64,000 nt of DNA from Paenalicyclobacillus ferrooxydans (GTDB lineage Bacteria; Bacillota; Bacilli; Alicyclobacillales; Alicyclobacillaceae), in assembly GCF_001399675.1 (NCBI RefSeq), contig NZ_LJCO01000096.1:1-64000 (forward strand), in the 5' to 3' direction. Under the pieces are notes generated by a model. That model saw only the letters and a program-made list of their open reading frames with translations, was not told the origin of the DNA and did no database searches. Positions 17,448 through 27,345 of the stretch are shown piece by piece. Every line of letters begins with the position of its first letter. The stretch's first letter is position 1. A program made the translations under genes and the position numbers.

Positions 17448-17894
17448 CTAACTTGCCGACCTGCGCAACTCTGCTTCGACATTCTTGAAGAAGCGCCCGA
17501 GCAACATTCGGGCGACACTTCCGGTAACCCGTTGACCAACGGATGCTAACAACCCACTGACCTGTGCGTCTGCGTCACATGTCACCACCGTCTTTCCGTC
17601 TTTATCTTCAAGAAAAACCCAGGAGTCCGCTGTGAGTTCTCCGGGTTTTCCTCGACCACTGAGTTTCAAACGATAGCGAGTGGGCTCTTCTTGTTCACAC
17701 ATCTCAACATGGCCCTCGAACAGTCCCTTGATGGGGCCCACATCGAGCCCGAGTTCTGTTTCGTACAAGCCGTCTCGAACCAAATGAAGGCGTTTGCATC
17801 CAGGTAACGTCCGAACCAACGTGTCTTCGTCTTGAAGCAGTGTCCATACTTGTTCACGCGGAGCGTTATACGTATGTTGAAAGGTTATCTTCAT
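17448..17894 (-). CDS. coxG: CoxG-like SRPBCC-domain protein
   Basis: A 148-residue START/SRPBCC fold protein of the CoxG family, first gene of the operon. It has the typical opening (hydrophobic strand, then PREQVWTLLQD helix), the LPGCKR turn and the DADAQVSGLLASVGQR helix near the C-terminus. In Oligotropha, CoxG is linked to membrane recruitment of CO dehydrogenase. It starts at ATG after GGAGGAAGGACC and ends 90 bp before coxS. Its presence first in the operon supports a membrane-linked quinone-reducing role for the enzyme (inference). Confidence 0.88.
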   Translation of the reverse strand: MKITFQHTYNAPREQVWTLLQDEDTLVRTLPGCKRLHLVRDGLYETELGLDVGPIKGLFEGHVEMCEQEEPTRYRLKLSGRGKPGELTADSWVFLEDKDGKTVVTCDADAQVSGLLASVGQRVTGSVARMLLGRFFKNVEAELRRSAS

Positions 17895-18260
17895 GGTCCT
17901 TCCTCCTCCGATGTTTGTATATGAACCTAGTACCCATAGATATGTATGAAATCAGAATCCACAACCAGCTTTGATAAACGAAACATTCTGCCTATTTATC
18001 GTATCATTTCTAATGAGAGAAGAACAACCAGTGATATCCAATGATTTCGAAAACTATCACACAAACGGAAAAAAGGCAGACCAGCGTTCTACAAAACCAA
18101 CTGGCCTGCCATAGACTTATAACCTGCTCATTACGCCGGTTTATCGGGCATTTTCCTCCCCCCATCTGGTTACCAACCTCAGATGTATAGATTGCTGATC
18201 TAGACCCAATCATATACTCCCGGGTAAATTTCATGGTCATGGGCAAATGAGGCGTACAGT
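17895..18260. other. Intergenic region upstream of cox operon with leftward terminator
   Basis: A 366-bp gap between the cox operon (leftward) and the small membrane protein gene (rightward). It should contain both promoters. It also holds a leftward hairpin terminator (18069-18110) that cannot belong to a recognised gene, and a tiny leftward frame of six codons near 18153 preceded by GGGGGGAGG. A short untranslated RNA or a leader peptide may be encoded here. Confidence 0.4.
18069..18110 (-). terminator. Leftward intrinsic terminator without an assigned gene
   Basis: Read leftward, GGCAGGCCAG pairs with CTGGTCTGCC (one mismatch) and is followed by six T residues. No leftward gene of normal size lies between it and the rightward start at 18261, so it may end a short RNA that begins between about 18120 and 18250, or block transcription entering the cox promoter from the right. 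Confidence 0.6.
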
Positions 18261-18698
18261 GTGAATAACAAAACTGAGAAGATTCTCTGGAGCATCGCGA
18301 TTCCCGGCTTTGGCCAACTGCTGAATGGAAAGTACATCAAAGGTCTGGTGTTTATACTCCTGGAGTTTGTCATCAATGTGAAGGCCGAGCTCAATCAAGC
18401 CATTATGCTGAGCTTTCAAGGTCATATTGAGAAGAGTATCAGTGTCACCAATTTTCAATGGCTGATGTTTTACCCTTGCGTCTATATGTTTGCCATCTGG
18501 GATGCTTACCGCGATGCCGGAGGCGTTGCTCATCCGCTCTCATTTGTACTCGCAGCTTACCTGGGGACTGTAGGAATTGTTTATGCACCCACATTCAAAG
18601 TGATGGGACACTTGCTCGGCCCAGTCTGGTTGCCGCTGTTGTTCGCGATGGTCGGGGTCCTTATCGGCACCTTCTTACGAATGAAGCACCATGCGTAA
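18261..18698 (+). CDS. Small multi-span membrane protein, unknown function
   Basis: A 145-residue protein with about four hydrophobic segments. The first 40 residues (ILWSIAIPGFGQLLNGKY, then a hydrophobic stretch) resemble TM2-type or YndM-like small membrane proteins of spore formers, in which a PGxGQ motif sits just ahead of the first span. It starts with GTG after GAGG. The gene lies 54 bp upstream of a GerA-type germination gene in the same direction and may be co-transcribed, suggesting a role in the spore membrane (inference). No catalytic motif is visible. Confidence 0.7.
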   Translation: MNNKTEKILWSIAIPGFGQLLNGKYIKGLVFILLEFVINVKAELNQAIMLSFQGHIEKSISVTNFQWLMFYPCVYMFAIWDAYRDAGGVAHPLSFVLAAYLGTVGIVYAPTFKVMGHLLGPVWLPLLFAMVGVLIGTFLRMKHHA

Positions 18699-18752
18699 CA
18701 CACCAACTAGATGACTCACTCGTAATAAGCCTGCAAAGCAAAGGAGAACCTG

Positions 18753-20387
18753 ATGTCCTTCTGGAAGTCAAATAACGCAGAAAAGCGTGCATCTGACACG
18801 ATGCCTCCCAGTCAACATCTTGAGGCGATTGGCAAACAAAAAGTCTCCGGAAACAACAACGAAACGATTGCAATTCTTCGCAGCCTGTTCAGTCCAAATG
18901 ACGACCTCACAACGCGAGAAATCGACGTTCTTGGACAATATGAGGCTACTGTGATGTACCTATCGAACTTCGTCAACAGCGAACGCATCAATCAGGACGT
19001 TTTAAAACCTCTCGTGACCACCAACATGACCAGGACGAAAGTGGCCCGAGGCGATGTTGTCCGATTTCTGCTCAAGCAGGCTTTGAACTTCGGAGAAGCT
19101 TATGTGGAGGTCAGCGTCACCAAATTGGCCGAGGCACTTTTTCGCGGGAACACGGTCATTTTGATACAACACCTCAAAGAAGCCATCGTCCTATCCACGA
19201 GGTCCATCGATCATCGTACGCCGTCTCATCCGCAAACCGAACAGGCCATTCGAGGCCCAAGAGACGGGTTTGTAGAAGCTATTGGTACCAATATGTCACT
19301 GATTCGATACCGCTTACAGACACCGGACCTCCGAATGGAGTCGATGGAACTCGGACGCATGACCAAAACCAAAGTCGCTGTTTGTTACGTGGAAGGTCTT
19401 TGCGATCCCGATCTTGTCCGCCGTGTTCGCAACCGTCTCAACAAAATTGATATTGATAGTGTTCTCGACGCCGGCACCATCGAGCAATATATTGAAGACA
19501 ACCACTGGAGCCCGTTCCCGCAGATGTTGAACTCTGAACGCCCGGACAAGTGCTGCGCAGCCCTATTGGAAGGCCGTGTCGTCATCCTGACTGACGGGAC
19601 ACCGTTCGCCCTCATCGCACCGGCAACATTCGTTCAGTTTTATCAAGTCATGGACGATTACACCGAACGTTGGTTGATGGGGACTCTTGTCCGGGCAGTG
19701 CGACTGGTTTCACTGGTGTTCTCTCTGATTCTCCCGGCTATGTACGTTGCCGTCATTTCCTATAATCCTGAGCTCATTCCAACCAAATTTGCGGTCGCTG
19801 TGGCAGGCAGTCGTGCCGGGGTGCCATTCCCTGCCGTCGTTGAGGTGCTCATCATGGAGGTCTCCATGGAGGTCCTGCGAGAAGCAACACTCCGTCTGCC
19901 TCAGCAGGTCGGTGGTGCACTGTCGATTGTCGGCGTCCTCGTCATCGGACAGGCTGCTGTCTCAGCAGGTTTCGTGAGTCCCATCACCGTCGTGGTGGTC
20001 GCTTTGACAACCATCGGATCGTTCGCAACGCCCGCCTACAACGCTGCCATTGCACTGCGAATCCTGCGTTTCCCGATGATCATCCTGGCTGGCATTTTCG
20101 GGCTTTACGGGCTTGTGGTCGGTATCATTCTGGTCATCAACCACATGCTGTCACTGCGTTCTTTTGGCGTCCCGTACTGGGCTCCCTACGCACCGTTTAA
20201 GCTCGATGGGATGAAGGACGCACCGATACGGGCGCCCCTGTGGAGTAACTTTCTTCGTCCGAAAGAGGTATCCCCTGAGAACGACCGTCGAGTCAGTCCA
20301 CAAACTGTGGAATATGCAAAGTCGCCTCCAAAGCGGCAACGCCGCTCACTGACCACCGGACCACGAAGGGGCGGAAACAAGACGTAA
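18753..20387 (+). CDS. GerA-family spore germination protein, A subunit
   Basis: A 544-residue germinant receptor A subunit. It has a long soluble N-terminal domain (about 40-290, with the conserved FSPNDDLTTREI and RGPRDGFVE stretches), then five or so membrane spans (about 300-470) containing VPFPAVVEVLIMEVSMEVLREA and SFATPAYNAA, and a basic C-terminal tail. In Bacillus, GerAA works with B (transporter-like) and C (lipoprotein) subunits to sense nutrients. Neither B nor C is adjacent, so this is an orphan A subunit, which occurs in several spore formers. It starts at ATG after AAAGGAG. Strong evidence that the organism sporulates. Confidence 0.93.
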   Translation: MSFWKSNNAEKRASDTMPPSQHLEAIGKQKVSGNNNETIAILRSLFSPNDDLTTREIDVLGQYEATVMYLSNFVNSERINQDVLKPLVTTNMTRTKVARGDVVRFLLKQALNFGEAYVEVSVTKLAEALFRGNTVILIQHLKEAIVLSTRSIDHRTPSHPQTEQAIRGPRDGFVEAIGTNMSLIRYRLQTPDLRMESMELGRMTKTKVAVCYVEGLCDPDLVRRVRNRLNKIDIDSVLDAGTIEQYIEDNHWSPFPQMLNSERPDKCCAALLEGRVVILTDGTPFALIAPATFVQFYQVMDDYTERWLMGTLVRAVRLVSLVFSLILPAMYVAVISYNPELIPTKFAVAVAGSRAGVPFPAVVEVLIMEVSMEVLREATLRLPQQVGGALSIVGVLVIGQAAVSAGFVSPITVVVVALTTIGSFATPAYNAAIALRILRFPMIILAGIFGLYGLVVGIILVINHMLSLRSFGVPYWAPYAPFKLDGMKDAPIRAPLWSNFLRPKEVSPENDRRVSPQTVEYAKSPPKRQRRSLTTGPRRGGNKT

Positions 20388-20417
20388 CGGCTCGGTTCCG
20401 TGCTGCTTCCTCGCGGC

Positions 20418-20942
20418 TTATAAGTCCTCACTCTGGAAGGGCTCCGACAGAGCTAGGATTTCCTTTTGAAAACCGTTGGTTTTGTCGTCGAGGTCGGCCT
20501 CAAGAGTTCGTCTCAGCTGTCTTGCCAGACGCGGATTGGTTCCTGATGTCGAGATGGCAACATGCAACGCCCCTCGTTTTACTGTAGCAGGAACGGTCAA
20601 TGTACAGGCTGCAGGGTCATCCACAACATACACCATTCTCCCTGCCGCCTCGGCTTCACAGGCCACGGCGCGGTTCACTTTCGGATCATTGGTCGCGGCG
20701 AAAACGAGCCAGCCAGAGGAGACGTCACCGGATTGGTAGCCCCGCTGTATCCACTCCACTCTTTCATCCGCCACCGACCTCATTAATTGAGGAGAGAGGT
20801 TGGGACTGATAACCCGCACCCTGGCGTGTGAATCAAGCAGTTTTTGGACTTTCCGCTCAGCGATCTTCCCACCGCCTACAACGATGCAAAGACGTCCGGA
20901 CAAGTCGAGGAACGCTGCATAATATGGACGAGGCTCGGGCAC
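20418..20942 (-). CDS. sirC: Precorrin-2 dehydrogenase (siroheme synthesis)
   Basis: A protein of about 174 residues that oxidises precorrin-2 to sirohydrochlorin with NAD+. The N-terminal Rossmann part has VVGGGKIAERKVQKLL, the NAD loop, followed by V-I-S-P-N and A-A-T-N-D. The central ISTSGTNPRLARQLR matches the SirC/Met8p/CysG N-terminal family; the separate ferrochelatase is encoded by sirB upstream. I place the start at GTG five bases after AAGGTGG; a GTG nine bases earlier lies inside that ribosome site. Last gene of the sulfate operon, 83 bp after sirB. Confidence 0.88.
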   Translation of the reverse strand: MPEPRPYYAAFLDLSGRLCIVVGGGKIAERKVQKLLDSHARVRVISPNLSPQLMRSVADERVEWIQRGYQSGDVSSGWLVFAATNDPKVNRAVACEAEAAGRMVYVVDDPAACTLTVPATVKRGALHVAISTSGTNPRLARQLRRTLEADLDDKTNGFQKEILALSEPFQSEDL

Positions 20943-21025
20943 GACAACCACCTTCTTATCACAAAGCCGTCATTCAATCAGTACTTCGGTACTTACTTCA
21001 ATTTCTCATAAACATGGCAATGGAG

Positions 21026-21967
21026 TTATCTCACTAGCACTGTCAAAACCCTTTCAGCTACAGAAGAGACAAGGGTTTGGTGAACTCCAAGCGGTTCCCC
21101 AATGCGAATTTCCAGTTGTTTCGCCGCCCCCTCATTGGCACCACTCTCACTGGCACCAGCACTCTGATTGGCATCGCGTAGCGAAGCATCGCAAATGGCC
21201 TCCCGCCGCCAATCCTCAACCCATTTTGGCAGTTGCTCCGTCAGCCAGCCGTGAAACCAAAGATACGGCTGAATATAAACAAACCGTGCCCCGGCTTGAA
21301 CTCCGGTTTGAACTAAGGAAGACAGTGCGTCTCGCCAATCTCTGCCACTTCCCGCCAGGTAGCCTGTCGCAAACAAGGATTCGTGCACGTTGGCCTGACT
21401 CCTGACGCGACTAGCCAATACATCAAAATCACTTTGCGCCGAACTGTCCTGATTCCCACGCCCAAGGAGCAATACTGCCTGCGACTCGACTTCACCCTTT
21501 GTCACGTACCCTGCTTCCGTTAGCCTTGTCATCGCGACCTCGATAAAGGCCGGGTCTACACCGATCGCCGGTAAAACTTCTATCTTCACCGATCCGGTTT
21601 GCGACTCCGCTGCCTGAATCAGTCCTGGAATATCGTGTTTCATGTGGCCCGCCTGAAACAAGAAAAGAGGAACAACGAGCACCAGAGACACATCTGGTGT
21701 GCACCCGCGGATGAGTGCTGTCACCAAATCAGGTTCACAGACCTCAAGAAAGGCACACTCGAACCTGAGAGACGCCCTATTCAATCGGTCCTTTGGGTGC
21801 GTGCAAACCTCTGAACCCAGTTGTTCAAGAATCTGTTGTTCTACCAGACGGCAGAACTGCAAAAACTCAGAGACACCAGCAGCCGCCCTAGTTCCATGGC
21901 CAACGAACAGGATGAGGGTCGTGGACACGGCCACAGATTTGCCGTTATCCCTGTCCAACTTCGTCAT
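21026..21967 (-). CDS. sirB: Sirohydrochlorin chelatase (CbiX/SirB family)
   Basis: A 313-residue chelatase that inserts iron into sirohydrochlorin to form siroheme. The N-terminal LILFVGHGTRAAAG contains the metal-binding His of the family, and VVPLFLFQAGHMKHDIP holds the second conserved His. The length is that of two-domain SirB/CbiX proteins (about 260-310), the second half repeating the fold with the LLGRGNQDSSAQSD and VQTGVQAGARFVYIQPYLWFHGW segments. The start overlaps the cobA/hemD stop by four bases. It serves the sulfite reductase encoded upstream. Confidence 0.88.
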   Translation of the reverse strand: MTKLDRDNGKSVAVSTTLILFVGHGTRAAAGVSEFLQFCRLVEQQILEQLGSEVCTHPKDRLNRASLRFECAFLEVCEPDLVTALIRGCTPDVSLVLVVPLFLFQAGHMKHDIPGLIQAAESQTGSVKIEVLPAIGVDPAFIEVAMTRLTEAGYVTKGEVESQAVLLLGRGNQDSSAQSDFDVLASRVRSQANVHESLFATGYLAGSGRDWRDALSSLVQTGVQAGARFVYIQPYLWFHGWLTEQLPKWVEDWRREAICDASLRDANQSAGASESGANEGAAKQLEIRIGEPLGVHQTLVSSVAERVLTVLVR

Positions 21968-23427
21968 CTCACGACCTCAACAGCCTCAACAGCCTGTCGG
22001 CCATCGTCACCCAAAACCCGCTGCACATCTGTCGGTTCCGGTGCGTCATCGCGAGTCAACCAGTTGCGGACGAGCAGTTTGTCAGCATACGTCTGCAGCC
22101 TTTGAATCAACCTCGAAGCCTCCGCTGATGTGGACCAACAGAGATCAAAAGGCGTATCACAAGCATTTACGATAGCCTGAAGCTGTGAAGTGTTCACCTC
22201 AGTGTTGCAGAACCGATATATCTCTGCGGTAACCCCACCGTCAACCCTTGCGACATCCACCTGAAATTCCGTGTGCTGATAACCATCCATTGACGCAAGC
22301 AGTGATTTGTCAGGGGTGCCAATAAAATCAGCCGTAACTCGATGCTTGTTCAAGGCTTGAGCTACTTGTGTGTTTCGTGCTCCAAATTGGTACTTTGCCA
22401 GAGTGCGAACATCGAGGTCCAACCCGCTGTGTACCGCAAAGAACTGATGGACAGCCTGCACGTTACAGAAATAAAGAGAGGATTGAGGTGAGAGTGGACG
22501 CGACAGCATCCGCTGTATCTCCGTGCGATTGACACGCGTGCCTTGTTCCACAGAGATATCGACTGTCTCTGCACCCAGCGCTTCGAGCGATTCTGCCATT
22601 CGCCGTCCTTCTTTTGTCGTGTCCGCTGCGACCAGGACACGCCTGCCAAAAAGAGGCCTTTGTTCAAACCACTGGAGTGTGTCGCGCAGATTCACCACAT
22701 CGCCAACGACAATAATGGCGGGCGGCTGAAACGAGGTTTCTTCTACCCGTCTGCAGATGGTTCCGAGTGATCCGGTGAGGACGGCCTGGTCTGCACGTGT
22801 CCCCCAACGGATGAGGGCAACCGGGGTGTCTGCATTGCGGCCGAGTGACAAGAGACACTGAGTCAACTTGTCTAGACGGCTGATCCCCATGAGAATCACC
22901 AAAGTCCCGGTTTCCGACCGGAGACTTCGCCAATCGACATCTTCAGGCCTCCCGGCTTCACATTGGTGACCCGTGATGACTGTGAAGGATGTTGACACAC
23001 CACGGTGCGTCACAGGGATTCCTGCGTAGGCACTCACCGCTACGGGTGATGTAATGCCTGGCACAACCTCAATCGGCACACCCGCACCGAGGCAGGCTTC
23101 TCCCTCTTCTCCGCCTCGGCCAAACACGAACGGATCGCCGCCTTTTAGACGAACCACTTGTTTTCCCTGAAAGGCCAAGTCAACAAGCAAGTCATTTATC
23201 GTGTGCTGCTTCATCGCGTGGTGCCCTGCCTCTTTGCCGACGTAGATAAACTCCGCGGTATTTGATGCCATAGACAGCAAACGCGGTGAGATCAATCGGT
23301 CATATACGACTACATCAGCCACTGCCAAGACCTGTGAGGCGCGCGCCGTTAGAAGACCTGGTGCTCCTGGCCCCCCACCAACAAGGTACACAGTCCCGGC
23401 TTGTATCCCTCGTGTGCAGCGACTCAT
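21964..23427 (-). CDS. cobA: Uroporphyrinogen-III C-methyltransferase fused to uroporphyrinogen-III synthase-like domain
   Basis: A 487-residue fusion. Residues about 12-255 are SUMT, which methylates uroporphyrinogen III twice to precorrin-2: VYLVGGGPGAPGLLT (SAM-loop), YDRLIS, VVRLKGGDPFVFGRGGEE, VVPGITS and the GIPVTHRG loop are all present. Residues about 265-480 look like a HemD (uroporphyrinogen III synthase) domain (RRVLVAADTTKEGRRMAESLEALGAE). The HemD part is more divergent than the SUMT part and may be inactive. Fusion of CobA and HemD is known in Firmicutes. Overlaps both neighbours by four bases, within the sulfite reductase/siroheme operon. Confidence 0.9.
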   Translation of the reverse strand: MSRCTRGIQAGTVYLVGGGPGAPGLLTARASQVLAVADVVVYDRLISPRLLSMASNTAEFIYVGKEAGHHAMKQHTINDLLVDLAFQGKQVVRLKGGDPFVFGRGGEEGEACLGAGVPIEVVPGITSPVAVSAYAGIPVTHRGVSTSFTVITGHQCEAGRPEDVDWRSLRSETGTLVILMGISRLDKLTQCLLSLGRNADTPVALIRWGTRADQAVLTGSLGTICRRVEETSFQPPAIIVVGDVVNLRDTLQWFEQRPLFGRRVLVAADTTKEGRRMAESLEALGAETVDISVEQGTRVNRTEIQRMLSRPLSPQSSLYFCNVQAVHQFFAVHSGLDLDVRTLAKYQFGARNTQVAQALNKHRVTADFIGTPDKSLLASMDGYQHTEFQVDVARVDGGVTAEIYRFCNTEVNTSQLQAIVNACDTPFDLCWSTSAEASRLIQRLQTYADKLLVRNWLTRDDAPEPTDVQRVLGDDGRQAVEAVEVVR

Positions 23428-25115
23428 CGAACCATCCGCACTGCATCACGCAGCGCCTCCAAACCGACTCGATGGCAAAAGTTACCGAACCGTTCATACT
23501 CCTTACGCTCCCTTGCGTAAAGCGCAATCACGGGTTCCAACGTGCTCGCCAGGTCTTCGAAAGCGATTTGTTCCAAAAACACTTCGTTCAGCCTTGTCCC
23601 CATTGCATCAGCTCCGACAAACACATCGTACTTACCGAGTACGCGCCCTACAAAAGCGATGTCGGAGATATACGGCCGAGCACACCCATTTGGACACCCG
23701 GTCATCCGGACCGTAATGGGCTCGTCCTCCAGATGGTACTGTGACAGAACAGACTCCAACTGCGGCAGTAAGCTGGGTAAAACACGCTCTGCCTCCGCAA
23801 TGGCGAGACCACAGGTCGGCATGGAGACACATGCCATTGCATTGCGGCGCAGGGTGCTCACCTCTTCCACCAAAGGGACCCCCGCTTGACGGAGAAGCCG
23901 CTCAATCTGCAGTCTGTCCGCGTGGCGAATGCCCTCAAGGATCAGATTCTGCTGCGTCGTCAGATGCACCCTTGGCCCGTAATCCTGCATAATCTGCCGC
24001 AGTACAGACTTCAGACGATAATCCCCTTCGTCCTTGATGCGGCCTTCCGGGATGAACAGCCCGAGATAACATTCATCATGGTCGTGATGATTGTTCCAGC
24101 CGAGATGGTCTTCGAAGGAATCCCAAACCAGGTCCCGCGGCGGCGTCAACTGATGTCCCAGACGGTCCTCCACCTGGTGTTTGAACCACTCGAGGCCCTT
24201 TTCATCAATGAGATATTTCATACGTGCAACCTTGCGGTTCTCTCGGTTTCCGTAATCCCGTTGCACCGTTATGATTGCCTCACAGGTGTCGCCAAGTTCG
24301 GCTCTCGTGACAAAGGCAAACTCTGAGGCGAGACGCGGGTGTGTGCTCGAGTCACTTGCTGTTCTCCCCATCCCGCCGCCAATCAGCAGGGTGTACCCTG
24401 AAACAGTGCCGCCTTCGAGGTGAACGACAATACCGAGATCGTTCGAATACACGTCGGCACAGTTGTCTCCTTCGTACGTGAAACCGATTTTGAACTTGCG
24501 CGGCAGGTAGGTTCGCCCGTAGAGCGGTTCCTCCGGGGCGTCTGTCGGGAGGTCCACTTTTTCCCCGTCAAGCCAGATCTCATGATAGGCACCCGTCCTC
24601 GCACTAAACCGGTCCACGAGGTCCAAGAGGTCCTGCCGAACGACATCCGCATACGGCTCTCGACGAGGCATAGCGCAAGAGATGGTGTTGCGGACCTGAT
24701 CGCCGCAGCCGCCAAGAGTCGTGATCAGACTCTCATTAATGGCCTGCATCGTAGCCTTTAAGTCACCTTTTAGAATTCCGTGCAACTGAAAGGTTTGACG
24801 AGTCGTAATGCGCATCGTGCCATTGCCCCACCGCTCAGAAATCGCGTCAAACTGCAGGTATTGCTCAGCGGTAAGGATGCCACCGGGGATTCGGGCCCGC
24901 ACCATCATCATGTAGTGCCGGTCTTTCCCTTCCTTGCGGAGCTGTTTGCGCAGGTCCCGGTCGTCTTGTTGATAGACTCCGTGGAACTTCAGTTGCTGGA
25001 TGTTTTCTTCCTCAAACTTTACCGTTCCATCCTGCAACGCCTCGGCAATCGTCCCTCGAAGCTGATTTCCCTCTTGTTTAATGACTTCGACTTTTGACAG
25101 CTTTTGCTCGCTCAA
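23424..25115 (-). CDS. cysI: Assimilatory sulfite reductase, siroheme/[4Fe-4S] hemoprotein subunit
   Basis: A 563-residue enzyme reducing sulfite to sulfide with six electrons. Two nitrite/sulfite reductase half domains are present; siroheme-cluster Cys residues occur in [10 protein letters not shown] (CX5C) and T-G-C-P-N-G-C-A-R (CX3C), and [12 protein letters not shown] is the substrate/siroheme arginine strand. No flavoprotein subunit (CysJ) gene is nearby, so either cysJ is elsewhere or the enzyme takes electrons from ferredoxin. Start ATG overlaps the sat stop by four bases. The operon supplies both substrate (sat, cysH) and siroheme (cobA, sirB, sirC). Confidence 0.93.
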   Translation of the reverse strand: MSEQKLSKVEVIKQEGNQLRGTIAEALQDGTVKFEEENIQQLKFHGVYQQDDRDLRKQLRKEGKDRHYMMMVRARIPGGILTAEQYLQFDAISERWGNGTMRITTRQTFQLHGILKGDLKATMQAINESLITTLGGCGDQVRNTISCAMPRREPYADVVRQDLLDLVDRFSARTGAYHEIWLDGEKVDLPTDAPEEPLYGRTYLPRKFKIGFTYEGDNCADVYSNDLGIVVHLEGGTVSGYTLLIGGGMGRTASDSSTHPRLASEFAFVTRAELGDTCEAIITVQRDYGNRENRKVARMKYLIDEKGLEWFKHQVEDRLGHQLTPPRDLVWDSFEDHLGWNNHHDHDECYLGLFIPEGRIKDEGDYRLKSVLRQIMQDYGPRVHLTTQQNLILEGIRHADRLQIERLLRQAGVPLVEEVSTLRRNAMACVSMPTCGLAIAEAERVLPSLLPQLESVLSQYHLEDEPITVRMTGCPNGCARPYISDIAFVGRVLGKYDVFVGADAMGTRLNEVFLEQIAFEDLASTLEPVIALYARERKEYERFGNFCHRVGLEALRDAVRMVR

Positions 25116-26281
25116 ACCCGTTGCACCTCCGCTAATCCAGCAATCAGAACGTCTGCGACTTCCGGTCTGGTGAATTTCGGTGACGGTCTTTCACCGCTTC
25201 GAAGAATCTGTCTCACTTTTGTGCCAGACAAGATGTAGCGGTGCTGTGCATCATGAGCGCATGTCTTGTCAGACGCCATTCCGTCACACTTTTCGCAGTA
25301 GAAGCTGTTCTCGAAAAACAGAGGCGTAATGCCGAGCTCGGCAACGTTAAAATGATCGAAAATCCTCTGTGCATCATAAGTTCCGTAGTAACTGCCAACG
25401 CCAGCGTGATCGCGCCCCACAACAAAGTGGGTACAGCCGAAGTTTCGCCGAACCAGCGCATGGAGTACGGCCTCGCGAGGGCCTGCATAGCGCATGGCTG
25501 CTGGGTAAACAGCGAGGAAAACACGATCTTTTGGGTAGTAGTTTTCGAGCAGGACCTGGTAGCTTCGCATCCTCACGTCAGCTGGGATGTCATCCGCCTT
25601 GGTTTCCCCGACCAAGGGATTCAGGAACAGGCCATCGACCGTTTCCAGTGCTGTTTTTTGGATGTATTCATGGGCACGGTGAACCGGGTTTCGCGTCTGG
25701 AACCCAACCACAGTATTCCAACCACGGTGCTGAAACTCTGCGCGTGTTTCAACCGGATCGAGGTAATACTCCATAAACTCATCCGGTTGTTTCCGATTGA
25801 TAAGCTGGATGGGCCCTGCGACGTAATAATCCCCGCGTTCATACAGCTTCTTAACGCCAGGATGTGCCTCGTCCGTTGTTCGATAAACCGCTTGTGCCTC
25901 ACGAGCCTTATCGGGTTGATATACTTCCGTCACATCAATGGTGCCGTATGTGACACCATCCTCACCCACCAAGGCAGCTGTTTGGCCTACCTGCAGATGC
26001 TCTGCCACGTCTTTTGTAACCGCAAGCGTAATCGGGATAGACCAGACCCGTCCGTCGGCAAGGCGCATATTCTGCAGAATGCTGTTCCAGTCTGTACTGT
26101 TGACAAAGCCGTCGAGCGGAGAAAAAACACCCGTAGCGAGCATCTCAAGGTCCGAATAGGACCACGTATTTAAAGGAATTTTCACGAAGCTTTTGCATGC
26201 TGCGAGGAGATGCTCCCGCTCTATTCCCTTGACTTCTCGGTTCACAAGGGGTACTAGGGATGCTGCCGTTTTGTTATTCAA
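25112..26281 (-). CDS. sat: Sulfate adenylyltransferase (ATP sulfurylase)
   Basis: A 389-residue homo-oligomeric ATP sulfurylase that makes adenosine 5'-phosphosulfate from sulfate and ATP. The family motifs are complete: [13 protein letters not shown] (Q-T-R-N plus HxxH) near the middle, GRDHAGVG, and the zinc-ribbon-type C-x2-C ([10 protein letters not shown]). The frame is open further upstream, but TTG at 26281 sits seven bases after AGGAGG and gives the length of bacillary Sat (about 380-390). It is located between cysH and the sulfite reductase. No APS kinase is present here, which fits an APS-reductase route. Confidence 0.93.
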   Translation of the reverse strand: MNNKTAASLVPLVNREVKGIEREHLLAACKSFVKIPLNTWSYSDLEMLATGVFSPLDGFVNSTDWNSILQNMRLADGRVWSIPITLAVTKDVAEHLQVGQTAALVGEDGVTYGTIDVTEVYQPDKAREAQAVYRTTDEAHPGVKKLYERGDYYVAGPIQLINRKQPDEFMEYYLDPVETRAEFQHRGWNTVVGFQTRNPVHRAHEYIQKTALETVDGLFLNPLVGETKADDIPADVRMRSYQVLLENYYPKDRVFLAVYPAAMRYAGPREAVLHALVRRNFGCTHFVVGRDHAGVGSYYGTYDAQRIFDHFNVAELGITPLFFENSFYCEKCDGMASDKTCAHDAQHRYILSGTKVRQILRSGERPSPKFTRPEVADVLIAGLAEVQRV

Positions 26282-26330
26282 TCTGTTTCCTCCTGTATTG
26301 TCAAGATGCGTGTGAAATGACGTTCCCCAC

Positions 26331-27023
26331 TTACTTGTGCAATCCGCACTCCGTCTTGACAAAGCCTGACCATCGACCACTCCTCGAGTCTTCGCCTGGT
26401 TTCACCGCTCTGGTGCAATGAACGCAGCCGATACTCGGGTACCCTTGGTCGTGAAGGGGATTATAGGGCACATTGTTGTCGCGGATATACTGCCATACAT
26501 CACCCTCGGTCCAGCAAATCAACGGATTGACCTTAATCAGTCCAAACTTGTAGTCTTGTTCGAAGGCCTGCGCACCAGCCCGAAAGGCTGTTTGGTCACG
26601 CCGAATACCCGTGATCCATCCGTCTAGAGTAGATAGCATTTCAGTCAATGGCTGGACTTTTCGGATGTTGCAGCACCTGTCCGGTTCCCTCGTCCACAGC
26701 GCATCGCCATGTATTTCTGCCTGCTCCTTCAGTGTCAATGTCGAGTTGACCCGAATCAGGTTCGGAATTGTGTATCGTTGTTTAGCTTCCTCAATGAGGT
26801 CATATGTCTCCTGAAAGAGCACGTCTGTGTCAAGGTAAAAAACCTTTGTCTCAGGTGCCAAATTCATGAGCATATCGAGAAGAACCATATCTTCGGCCCC
26901 AAAACTGCATGCCAACGCCAGGTTTGGAATTCGCTTTAAAGCCTCAGCTAAAATCTCTTCTGGCCGTAAGAACTCAAACGTTTCAGCCAGTGAAACAACC
27001 TGTTCATCACTCACGATAGCCAC
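26331..27023 (-). CDS. cysH: Adenosine 5'-phosphosulfate reductase (CysH family, iron-sulfur type)
   Basis: A 230-residue thioredoxin-dependent reductase yielding sulfite. The PP-loop is [12 protein letters not shown] (40-51). The two Cys pairs C117-C118 and C200-x2-C203 mark the [4Fe-4S] APS-reductase type, as in Bacillus CysH; the catalytic C226 is in the C-terminal ECGLH motif. First gene of the leftward sulfate operon, divergent from cysK. I did not recognise an S-box or T-box leader, so regulation is likely by a transcription factor such as CymR (inference). Confidence 0.93.
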   Translation of the reverse strand: MAIVSDEQVVSLAETFEFLRPEEILAEALKRIPNLALACSFGAEDMVLLDMLMNLAPETKVFYLDTDVLFQETYDLIEEAKQRYTIPNLIRVNSTLTLKEQAEIHGDALWTREPDRCCNIRKVQPLTEMLSTLDGWITGIRRDQTAFRAGAQAFEQDYKFGLIKVNPLICWTEGDVWQYIRDNNVPYNPLHDQGYPSIGCVHCTRAVKPGEDSRSGRWSGFVKTECGLHK

Positions 27024-27345
27024 GGATCAAACACCTCTTATTCTGATTTGTTTAATCGGTTTAAAGGGATATGTGCAGTGTACATTTGGACAGAAGACGT
27101 CGTCAATACCCAAGTTTGATTTTGTTTCCGCCTATCGAGTAGATTTGATCACGTGGAACTGTACAATGGTCAGTCAATGCGATACTATTGATCTCGAGCC
27201 GACTATGTTCATCGGAATTAAGGGTATTATATTGAGCTGTCGGAGTGTATGAGACGCAAAGTAAAACTACCACTTCACACAAGTGAAGGAAGAATTCGAC
27301 AACTGTGTGCGATTCGTCCTTATGAAAAAGAGGAGCTGGTGACTG
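27024..27345. promoter_or_regulatory. Divergent control region between cysH operon and cysK
   Basis: A 322-bp region that must contain promoters for both sulfur-assimilation units. CAATACCC near 27102 and GGGTATTATATTG near 27224 are inverted relative to each other and about 120 bp apart; each could be half of a regulator site, because CymR-type boxes contain ATACC-like words. No riboswitch fold was recognised. Confidence 0.35.
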
